The position numbers were made by a program, and so were the translations under genes. From Desulfobacteraceae bacterium (GTDB taxonomy: Bacteria > Desulfobacterota > Desulfobacteria > Desulfobacterales > JAABPS01), in the NCBI GenBank assembly GCA_011391835.1, contig JAABPS010000213.1, positions 1 to 5,301 on the forward strand: 5,301 nt of DNA, written 5' to 3'. The notes below the pieces were generated by a model, which saw nothing but the letters and a program-made list of their open reading frames with translations, made no database searches and was not told the DNA's origin. Shown here piece by piece: positions 1-4,487 of the stretch. Every line of letters starts with the position of its first letter. Position 1 is the first letter of the stretch.

Positions 1-1
1 T

Positions 2-286
2 AATTTTTCGCAGAAGGGCATCAATGGCTTTGTAGCCTGGCTTTTGGAGGCAAAGGTCAATTTTTTGGTCGTTACGCACTTTTCGGATATATCCATCTAT
101 TTCATTGCCTATTTTCAGAGGCTGAAATACTTCGTTATTATACAGGATCCCCTTGTGAGTGCCGTTGATAACAGCGAGAAATCCCATCTTTGTTTGAGAA
201 AAAATAACCAGGGCCACTTTCTGGCCTTCATGAAAACCGGCCTGCTTTTTTTCTGCGGGGTCTTTTTTATGTTCTATTATTGCCAT
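2..286 (-). CDS. CvfB/YitL-like S1-domain RNA-binding protein, C-terminal part cut by window edge
   Basis: Ninety-five residues are visible, starting at the ATG at 286-284 and running off the left edge. After a short charged leader, residues 17-83 form an S1/OB-type domain. It carries the stretch KGILYNNEVFQPLKIG (45-60), then IDGYIRKVRNDQKIDLCLQKPGY (in pieces over 63-85), which I recognise as the last S1 repeat of the CvfB/YitL family (COG2996-like). Residues after 85 (KAIDALLRKI) should lead into the family's winged-helix domain outside the window. Family members usually have about 280-300 residues with two more S1 repeats ahead of this one. Here an in-frame TAA at 292-290 lies one codon upstream of the ATG, so those repeats are absent. 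The Shine-Dalgarno is weak (GGGA about 8 nt upstream). The gene follows the 50-residue basic protein by 39 nt on the same strand and may be cotranscribed with it. Expected role: cytoplasmic RNA binding; target unknown. Confidence 0.8.
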   Translation of the reverse strand, partial: MAIIEHKKDPAEKKQAGFHEGQKVALVIFSQTKMGFLAVINGTHKGILYNNEVFQPLKIGNEIDGYIRKVRNDQKIDLCLQKPGYKAIDALLRKI

Positions 287-325
287 TGATTAGTTCCCAG
301 GATCGATGCTTGGCAGTTCCGAGGA

Positions 326-478
326 TTACTGGCCATCATTCAAAGGATCCGGGTCTTTTTCAGTTTCATTGCTTTGACCCGCCTTGTTTTCCTGCTTGCG
401 CTGTCTTTTTTCCTCTTTCTTCTTTTTCCTGTCCAATTCCTTCTGACGTTTCTTGAACTGGTAATTAGATTTTGCCAT
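326..478 (-). CDS. Small highly charged MAKSNYQF-type conserved hypothetical protein (50 aa)
   Basis: The start at 478-476 is chosen because AAGGA sits 6 nt upstream (489-485) and because the protein then begins MAKSNYQFKKRQKEL, the N-terminus I recognise from short proteobacterial hypothetical proteins. The frame stays open to an ATG at 553, but that 25-residue extension has no comparable ribosome site. Residues 8-33 are almost all Lys, Arg, Glu and Gln and would form one long charged helix. The tail, 34-50, is acidic and Pro/Asn-rich (ending DPDPLNDGQ). There is no membrane segment and no cysteine. The composition fits nucleic-acid or ribosome association, but no function is known to me. 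It lies between the csp terminator and the S1-domain gene, both on the same strand. Coding status rests on the family-like N-terminus and the good ribosome site. Confidence 0.75.
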   Translation of the reverse strand: MAKSNYQFKKRQKELDRKKKKEEKRQRKQENKAGQSNETEKDPDPLNDGQ

Positions 479-505
479 GGTTTTTCCTTTCTTTTTGACT
501 GCCGG

Positions 506-520
506 ATCAATCAGATTGAT
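506..520. repeat. Short inverted repeat upstream of the 50-aa gene
   Basis: ATCAAT-CAG-ATTGAT, a perfect 6+3+6 inverted repeat, lies 28 bases upstream of the start codon at 478. It could be an operator half-site pair or a minor hairpin in the leader. I see no convincing promoter next to it, so its role is open. Confidence 0.3.
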
Positions 521-576
521 GATAAGAGGGAAAAGAATCTCATCGAGCAGCATCGTATTTTGTGTGAGAGGTAATT

Positions 577-612
577 AAAAAAGGCATCTCGCTTTTCACA
601 GGAGATGCCTTT
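577..612 (-). terminator. Rho-independent terminator of the cold-shock gene
   Basis: A perfect 11-bp inverted repeat (602-612 against 580-590, AAAGGCATCTC / GAGATGCCTTT) encloses an 11-nt loop. On the minus strand it is followed by a run of six T (582-577, partly within the stem base). It begins 20 nt after the csp stop codon, so it should end the csp transcript and separate it from the genes to the left. Confidence 0.88.
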
Positions 613-631
613 CATTGCTTCAAAAAGCAGG

Positions 632-832
632 TTATGCAGCGGTTACATTGGCAGCGGCCGGACCTTTTGGGCCTTGCTCGATGTCAAACGTCACGCGATC
701 ACCTTCGCTCAGGGATTTAAAACCGGTCGCATTAATTGCGCTGTGATGCACAAATACATCCGGTCCGTTTTCCTGTTCGATGAATCCAAAACCTTTGTTT
801 GGATTAAACCACTTAACAGTTCCATTTGTCAT
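632..832 (-). CDS. csp: CspA-family cold-shock protein (66 aa)
   Basis: A complete single-domain cold-shock protein of normal family length (65-70 aa). It opens MTNGTVKWFNPNKGFGFIEQ, where KGFGFI (14-19) is RNP1, and DVFVHHSAI (25-33) contains RNP2. The end, KGPAAANVTAA, is typical. Such proteins bind single-stranded RNA and DNA through surface aromatics, here W8, F9, F15, F17, F27 and H29, and act as RNA chaperones in the cytoplasm. A strong AAAGGAGG site (848-841) with 8 nt of spacing sets the start. The gene is monocistronic: a sigma-70-like promoter lies at 985-957 and an intrinsic terminator at 612-577. Its leader can pair with its own ribosome site (separate entry), which suggests post-transcriptional control. 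The family has many paralogues per genome, so I cannot say whether this copy is induced by cold. Confidence 0.97.
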   Translation of the reverse strand: MTNGTVKWFNPNKGFGFIEQENGPDVFVHHSAINATGFKSLSEGDRVTFDIEQGPKGPAAANVTAA

Positions 833-834
833 AA

Positions 835-883
835 TATCATCCTCCTTTCAAAAAATTTCAATGTTGCAAACTGAAGGATGATA
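835..883 (-). promoter_or_regulatory. Predicted RBS-sequestering helix in the csp leader
   Basis: On the minus-strand RNA, UAUCAUCCUUC (883-873) can pair with GGAGGAUGAUA (845-835): ten Watson-Crick pairs and one G-U (874 with 844) around a 27-nt loop. The downstream arm contains the GGAGG ribosome site and ends 2 nt before the AUG. Translation should therefore require opening of this helix. This is seen directly as sequence complementarity; the regulatory role is inferred. Csp mRNAs in other bacteria are known to be controlled by leader structure that changes with temperature. Confidence 0.55.
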
Positions 884-920
884 GCGTTTCAAAACGAATA
901 ATTCCTACAGAAAGAAACTA

Positions 921-941
921 TCCCGCTAATTGACAGCGGGA
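921..941 (-). promoter_or_regulatory. Stem-loop in the csp leader
   Basis: TCCCGCT-AATTGAC-AGCGGGA is a perfect 7-bp, GC-rich stem with a 7-nt loop. It starts about 10 nt after the predicted csp transcription start, so it would be a 5'-end hairpin of the mRNA. It has no good T-run on either strand and is not a typical terminator. It could stabilise the mRNA or take part in leader refolding. Confidence 0.5.
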
Positions 942-956
942 CTTAATTGATGATGT

Positions 957-985
957 ATCATAAGCACCTTTATACACAATAGCAA
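957..985 (-). promoter_or_regulatory. Sigma-70-like promoter of the cold-shock gene
   Basis: Reading the minus strand, TTGCTA (985-980) and TATGAT (962-957) are separated by exactly 17 bp. This matches TTGACA/TATAAT at 4 of 6 and 5 of 6 positions. Transcription would begin near 950, giving a leader of about 118 nt before the AUG at 832. Long leaders are usual for regulated csp genes. Confidence 0.6.
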
Positions 986-1243
986 GATAATTTATTTATA
1001 TATTTTTAAAAAAACGACACATCAGCGAAATTGGGATGCACCACGAGCATTCGATGTTTTTTATATCCTGGCCGGAAAAAAGCAATTATTTGTCCTATAT
1101 TTCAAGTGGTTGGGCTCAGTTCTTTTTAACCAGTCAGTATAATGGTGATAGAAGAAGTAAATGTTTTTTAGAATAAAGGGCGCCCTAAGCAAATCAACTT
1201 AAAATAGAAACCATGAAAATGATAAACGAATAAATTTCTCAAC
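986..1243. other. Intergenic AT-rich stretch without a recognisable gene
   Basis: No open frame here has a ribosome site and a plausible protein on either strand. Things visible are an AT-rich tract with seven A (1008-1014); a weak hairpin at 1034-1052 (stem GGATGC/GCATTC with one G-T pair) followed by six T at 1057-1062; a perfect TATAAT at 1138-1143 with no matching -35 box at normal distance; and the palindrome AGGGCGCCCT at 1177-1186. Any of these could belong to a small RNA or a distal promoter, but none is sufficient to call one. Confidence 0.5.
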
Positions 1244-1277
1244 TTGTATTTTTCATAAATTATGTTATAAAAATACA
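1244..1277 (+). promoter_or_regulatory. Possible promoter of the metallophosphoesterase gene, overlapped by an inverted repeat
   Basis: TTGTAT (1244-1249) and TATAAA (1266-1271) are 16 bp apart, matching the sigma-70 boxes at 3 of 6 and 5 of 6. Transcription would begin near 1278, leaving a leader of about 180 nt. A perfect 9-bp inverted repeat, TGTATTTTT (1245-1253) and AAAAATACA (1269-1277), overlaps both boxes. It could be an operator, although A/T-only repeats arise easily in such DNA. Confidence 0.35.
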
Positions 1278-1291
1278 CTATACTCATACAC

Positions 1292-1356
1292 GCATCAACG
1301 CCCCTGATGCCTTTTTGGAGCCCGTTTGCCTCGCCGGCAAATAATGCTGGGCATCA
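1292..1356 (+). promoter_or_regulatory. GC-rich structured leader segment with two competing folds
   Basis: Fold 1 pairs GCATCA (1292-1297) with TGATGC (1305-1310) around a 7-nt loop and is followed by CTTTTT (1311-1316), resembling a short intrinsic terminator. Fold 2 pairs TGATGCC (1305-1311) with GGCATCA (1350-1356) and encloses a second stem, TTTGCC/GGCAAA (1325-1330 with 1336-1341). The two folds share 1305-1310 and exclude each other. The segment is clearly richer in G and C than the DNA on both sides. I do not recognise a known riboswitch class. It could equally be a dispersed palindromic repeat inserted here. Confidence 0.4.
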
Positions 1357-1442
1357 AGTGGAGCAAAACAACCATCATCCGATTAAGAGACAGCTTTTAC
1401 TATATAATCTCTGCCTACAGATATCTATAACAATATCATTAA

Positions 1443-1449
1443 AAGGGAG
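1443..1449 (+). promoter_or_regulatory. Ribosome binding site that fixes the metallophosphoesterase start
   Basis: AAGGGAG lies 7 nt ahead of the ATG at 1457. The frame stays open upstream to an ATG at 1307, but that start has no ribosome site at proper spacing and would place 50 residues in front of the signal peptide. The ATG at 1457 is therefore preferred. Confidence 0.8.
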
Positions 1450-1456
1450 TTTAATA

Positions 1457-2677
1457 ATGAAACAAGCTTATAAAAAATATCTGTTTAGACATTGGATTTT
1501 TTATTATCTTTCTCTTGCTGCCCTTATCCTCTGTTTATACCAGACAGGATTGGCCGATCCTTCAACCGAACCATCTATTTTAAATTATCAATTCCTCAAG
1601 GGCCCATATCTGATTTACGATGGAAATAACTCTCAAATGAAAGTCATGTGGCAGTTAAATGATACTGCTGACTGCATTATCCATTGGGGCCCGGATACAT
1701 CGTATTCTTCAGGAAGCGCAACTACAAAAGAATACAATAAAGATCATCAGCATTCGTACTCCGTTGTAAAATTAAAACCAGGAACAAAATATTATTATAA
1801 AGTTATCGCTGGTAACGATGAGAACCCGGGCTCATTTTTTACAGCGCCTGGAAACGATGAAAATAAAATCAAATTTTTCGTTTACGGCGATACACGGTCT
1901 TTCCCCTATATTCATAATGAAATTGCAGGTTCAATCATATCGGATTATACCAATGATCCCAAATTGCAGACACTGGTTCTTTTTGTTGGAGATATGGTTA
2001 CATTTGGCGCTGAAGAATCAAGCTGGAACAATGAAACCTTCGGATTAGCAAATTCCAACATACGAGAAATGATGGCATCTCTTCCGATTCTTTCATGTGC
2101 GGGCAACCATGAGCTCTATCTTGCTGACTATAAAAACGTTGATAAAAATTTAACGCTTTTCAAAAAATATTTTTCTTATCCTTTTATTAAAGACACATAT
2201 TGGTCTTTTAATTATGGACCCGCCCATTTCGTAATACTGGATCAGTTTTCCCAAAATTTAGAAACTAAAGAGCTTGAGTGGTGCAAAAAAGATCTTGAAT
2301 CCACAAATAAACCATGGAAGTTTGTCTGTCTTCATGAACCGGGCTGGTCTGCAGGTGGTGATGAAATGCATCAAAATAATGAAACAGTTCAAAAACTTTT
2401 TCAGCCTGTATTCGAAAAGCACCAGGTAACCGCCGTTTTCGCGGGTCACAATCATTACTATGCAAGAGCCCTTGTAAATGGTGTTTACCATATTACGACA
2501 GGAGGGGGCGGTGCACCATTACTTGAACCGGAGCCGTACTCTCCACATGTGATCACCACATCCAAAACGTATCATTATTGTAAAGCAGAGATAAATAAAG
2601 ATACATTCATCTTTCAAGCGCTAAAACCTGACGGAACGATCATTGATACATTTACACTAAAAGTGACCGAAAAATAA
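1457..2677 (+). CDS. Exported purple-acid-phosphatase-like metallophosphoesterase (406 aa)
   Basis: Residues 1-33 form a signal peptide: basic start (KQAYKKYLFRH), hydrophobic core 14-28, and a likely cut after GLA (31-33). The LILC at 23-26 is not a valid lipobox. Residues about 46-131 resemble the fibronectin-III-like N-terminal domain of purple acid phosphatases, ending in KLKPGTKYYYKV (105-116) and GSFFTAP (125-131). The calcineurin-type catalytic domain follows with all five metal blocks: GDTR (D145), GDM (D179), GNHE (216-219), VCLH (H293) and GHNH (330-333). These coordinate two metals and cleave phosphate esters, presumably in the periplasm or outside the cell. The position that carries the iron-binding Tyr in true purple enzymes (GDxxY) is Thr182, and the Gly of DxG is Arg147, so a purple Fe(III) centre is unlikely. 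The substrate is unknown. Its stop codon abuts that of the convergent polyferredoxin gene. Confidence 0.92.
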   Translation: MKQAYKKYLFRHWIFYYLSLAALILCLYQTGLADPSTEPSILNYQFLKGPYLIYDGNNSQMKVMWQLNDTADCIIHWGPDTSYSSGSATTKEYNKDHQHSYSVVKLKPGTKYYYKVIAGNDENPGSFFTAPGNDENKIKFFVYGDTRSFPYIHNEIAGSIISDYTNDPKLQTLVLFVGDMVTFGAEESSWNNETFGLANSNIREMMASLPILSCAGNHELYLADYKNVDKNLTLFKKYFSYPFIKDTYWSFNYGPAHFVILDQFSQNLETKELEWCKKDLESTNKPWKFVCLHEPGWSAGGDEMHQNNETVQKLFQPVFEKHQVTAVFAGHNHYYARALVNGVYHITTGGGGAPLLEPEPYSPHVITTSKTYHYCKAEINKDTFIFQALKPDGTIIDTFTLKVTEK

Positions 2678-3718
2678 TTAATCGCTCCGTTGCTGTTTCT
2701 GGGCTGGAAAAGTCGGATGGGTTAGTTCCGGTGAATCAATCATCATCAGCCTCATTTTTTTAAATTCCTGCTTCGAAACATGGGTCTGCCAACGGCCTGT
2801 AATTTGAGCCAGATATATGCTGCCAGCAAGTATTAGAATCGCTGAAACCCCAACTACAGATGTTTTCCATACTATTTTCTTTGGAAAAATGTTTTGAAAA
2901 TACAGCGTCTTGTCAACCGGGCATACATTGGTACAATCCATGCAGCCAGAGCACTCCGGAGTGTCAATCCTATTTTTTAGATTTACCGGCAAATATGAAG
3001 GGCACACCTCAACGCATCGGCTGCATTGAATACACGTTTTTGGATTTCTTATAATCCGTGATAAGCTAAATAACGAAACGATGCCCATCAACGCTCCATA
3101 GGGACACAAATAACGGCACCAAAAGTTACGGATTACAATTGATCCGACTATCAAACCGGTAATCACCCAAACCGTTGCCGGTGACATGCGAATAAAAAAA
3201 TTGAGCATCTTTACGTCTGCTATTTTGTAGTAAGGGCTTTGCAGGAAAGCATAAATATCAGCAGAATTCATGCGTGCAATAATATAAACAAAAAAGAAAA
3301 GAAGAAAATACTTCACGCTGCGTAAAGGAAGCTCGATCCATTTATAGATCGTAAAATTTTTCCCAATAACCCGTTCACCGGTTTTCCACAGCCACTCAGA
3401 TAAAGTTCCCACCGGGCAAAACCAGCTGCAAAACGATTTTTTAAAAAGAAATGAAATGCTCACGGCAAATCCAAGAATAACCATAGCAGCCGGATGAATG
3501 GTATCCCACTCACCAGTAAGAAGAAACCGTTTCCATGCCATAAGTGCGCCAATGGGAAGAAATCCTTCAACTCCTGCTGGTCTTGCAATTGTTATTTCAC
3601 CATCACCGGAGGATTGCTTTACAAACAGATAAAACTGAAAACCTATTCCTATTGTAAAGACAAATAGTCCGAGTTGTATCCAATTTCGAATATTCCAGAC
3701 AGCGATCTTTATTTTCAT
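2678..3718 (-). CDS. NapH/YccM-like membrane-bound 4Fe-4S polyferredoxin (346 aa)
   Basis: An inner-membrane electron-transfer protein. Hydrophobic segments lie near 13-33, 74-92, 136-149, 177-197 and 285-304. Two C-x3-CP motifs, typical of NapH, NosR and CcoG relatives, are CSWFCP (97-102) and CRYLCP (201-206). Two ferredoxin-type [4Fe-4S] sites follow: C229, C232, C235, C239-P and C256, C259, C262, C266-P. Known relatives take electrons from quinol and pass them to periplasmic or membrane reductases. Size matches NapH/YccM better than CcoG (about 470 aa, extra C-terminal domain) or NosR (about 700 aa, FMN domain). No NapA, NapG or other partner is visible. The start at 3718 has AAGGA about 8 nt upstream. 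The gene reads away from the CBS-HPP genes and shares the 3773-3788 box with them. The Lys/Arg-rich 30-residue tail after the last membrane segment has no recognisable domain. Confidence 0.92.
   Translation of the reverse strand: MKIKIAVWNIRNWIQLGLFVFTIGIGFQFYLFVKQSSGDGEITIARPAGVEGFLPIGALMAWKRFLLTGEWDTIHPAAMVILGFAVSISFLFKKSFCSWFCPVGTLSEWLWKTGERVIGKNFTIYKWIELPLRSVKYFLLFFFVYIIARMNSADIYAFLQSPYYKIADVKMLNFFIRMSPATVWVITGLIVGSIVIRNFWCRYLCPYGALMGIVSLFSLSRIIRNPKTCIQCSRCVEVCPSYLPVNLKNRIDTPECSGCMDCTNVCPVDKTLYFQNIFPKKIVWKTSVVGVSAILILAGSIYLAQITGRWQTHVSKQEFKKMRLMMIDSPELTHPTFPAQKQQRSD
2701..2761 (+). terminator. Weak possible terminator for the plus-strand transcript, inside the convergent gene
   Basis: GGGCTG (2701-2706) can pair with CAGCCT (2747-2752, one G-T pair), with an inner GATG/CATC pairing (2716-2719 with 2741-2744). 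Seven T follow at 2755-2761. The loop is long, so the structure is weak. It is the only T-run-associated fold I see within 90 nt after the metallophosphoesterase stop, and it lies in the 3' end of the polyferredoxin gene. Confidence 0.25.
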
Positions 3719-3747
3719 TCATGAAATCCTTATGAAGTGTATGTATA

Positions 3748-3753
3748 GTTATA
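3748..3753 (-). promoter_or_regulatory. Possible -10 box of the polyferredoxin gene
   Basis: On the minus strand 3753-3748 reads TATAAC, 5 of 6 matches to TATAAT. Transcription would begin near 3741, which puts the 3773-3788 box centred about 39-40 bp upstream. That is close to the usual position for activation by CRP/FNR-type proteins at promoters lacking a good -35 box. Confidence 0.35.
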
Positions 3754-3772
3754 TCAACATGGGAATAAAAAA

Positions 3773-3788
3773 ATTGACTTAGGTCAAT
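3773..3788. promoter_or_regulatory. CRP/FNR-type operator between divergent genes
   Basis: ATTGAC-TTAG-GTCAAT is a perfect 6+4+6 inverted repeat. Its architecture is that of FNR-family sites (TTGAT-N4-ATCAA), differing by one base in each half. FNR, Dnr, NnrR and HcpR-like regulators use related boxes; which one acts here cannot be read from the site. It lies 62 nt upstream of the polyferredoxin start codon and 74 nt upstream of the CBS gene start codon, so it could control both directions. Confidence 0.65.
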
Positions 3789-3809
3789 GAAAACGGCTTA
3801 TGTTTAACG

Positions 3810-3815
3810 TAAATT
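3810..3815 (+). promoter_or_regulatory. Possible -10 box of the CBS-HPP genes
   Basis: TAAATT matches TATAAT at 4 of 6 positions. With a start near 3822, the centre of the 3773-3788 box falls at -41.5, the canonical class II activator position, where a -35 box is not needed. The geometry supports it more than the hexamer itself does. Confidence 0.35.
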
Positions 3816-3854
3816 GCCATAGAGTTGGAACTGTTATAAATTAGGAGAAGGACC

Positions 3855-4472
3855 GTGGAAAACGATAAACAATGCCGAAATTTTGGAGCTATTTCAATAG
3901 AATTAACCGACGAAGATATCATGTCTGCCATGAAAGACATGACAGGATATATTGATATAACATCAAATGATTTCAGGGAAATATACAAATCTGCTTACAC
4001 TCATGCTATTCAACGCTTAGGCCAATCTGTAACCGCTCAGGATATCATGACTAAAACGGTTATCGTTGTAAATCCAGATACTGATTTAATTGAAACAGCC
4101 ACCCGAATGGCGGAGAACGATATTTCAGGCGTGCCTGTTATTAACAGCGAAAACATTGTTCTTGGAGTAATATCTGAAAAAGATTTTCTACGGAAAATGG
4201 AAGCCCACCATACTGGATCTTTCATGAGTATCATAGCGGAATGTTTGTCCAACAAAGGATGTCTGGCAATACCCATTCGAAAAAAAACGGCAAGGGATAT
4301 CATGACATCCCCGGCAATTACCGCAAGGCCAAACAGCACGATATTCGAATTATCCAGAATGATGGCAGAAAATAATATCAATCGCATACCCATCACCACA
4401 GCAAACGGAAATCTTCTGGGTATTGTTTCGCGAGATGACCTGATCGGTTCATGGTGTGCGAAACTATTTTAA
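3855..4472 (+). CDS. Two-CBS-domain protein paired with HPP membrane protein (205 aa)
   Basis: The GTG start is supported by AGGAG (3843-3847) with 7 nt spacing; I see no in-frame ATG giving a better start. Residues about 17-55 (LTDEDIMSAM...DITSNDFREIY) form a helical N-terminal extension of a kind I associate with CBS proteins found beside HPP genes. Two CBS domains follow, each opening with a DIMT motif: about 62-115 (QDIMTKTVIVV ... LGVISEKDFLRK) and about 147-197 (RDIMTSPAITA ... LGIVSRDDLIG). The linker 116-146 holds two cysteines (130, 136). CBS pairs bind adenine nucleotides and act as energy or redox sensors on attached or neighbouring proteins. There is no signal peptide or membrane segment. 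The HPP gene starts 15 nt downstream, so this is probably its cytoplasmic regulator (inference). Confidence 0.9.
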   Translation: MENDKQCRNFGAISIELTDEDIMSAMKDMTGYIDITSNDFREIYKSAYTHAIQRLGQSVTAQDIMTKTVIVVNPDTDLIETATRMAENDISGVPVINSENIVLGVISEKDFLRKMEAHHTGSFMSIIAECLSNKGCLAIPIRKKTARDIMTSPAITARPNSTIFELSRMMAENNINRIPITTANGNLLGIVSRDDLIGSWCAKLF

Positions 4473-4487
4473 TAAAAGATATGGCTA

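Noticed and set aside
44..289. Plus-strand open frame of 81 codons
   Set aside because: It is antisense to the S1-domain gene, whose translation shows clear family motifs.
479..553. A 25-residue N-terminal extension of the small charged protein from the ATG at 553
   Set aside because: The family-like N-terminus and the strong AAGGA site both point to 478.
605..874. Plus-strand open frame of 89 codons
   Set aside because: It is antisense to the unmistakable cold-shock gene and its leader.
1034..1062. A hairpin followed by six T, resembling a plus-strand terminator or small-RNA end
   Set aside because: The stem has only six pairs including one G-T, and no upstream plus-strand gene or promoter leads into it.
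1138..1143. A promoter based on the perfect TATAAT
   Set aside because: No acceptable -35 box lies 15-19 bp upstream, and no transcript unit starts nearby.
1177..1186. The palindrome AGGGCGCCCT as an operator
   Set aside because: A 10-bp palindrome with no half-site spacing and no adjacent promoter is not enough to call a site.
1307..1456. A 50-residue N-terminal extension of the metallophosphoesterase from the ATG at 1307
   Set aside because: It has no ribosome site, lies over the structured GC-rich segment, and would bury the signal peptide. The ATG at 1457 has AAGGGAG at 7 nt.
1526..1534. A lipoprotein signal (LILC) in the metallophosphoesterase
   Set aside because: The residue before Cys is Leu, not Gly, Ala or Ser, and a standard GLA cleavage site follows.
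4037..4399. Minus-strand open frame of 120 codons
   Set aside because: It is a mirror of the CBS-domain gene, with no ribosome site or recognisable domain.
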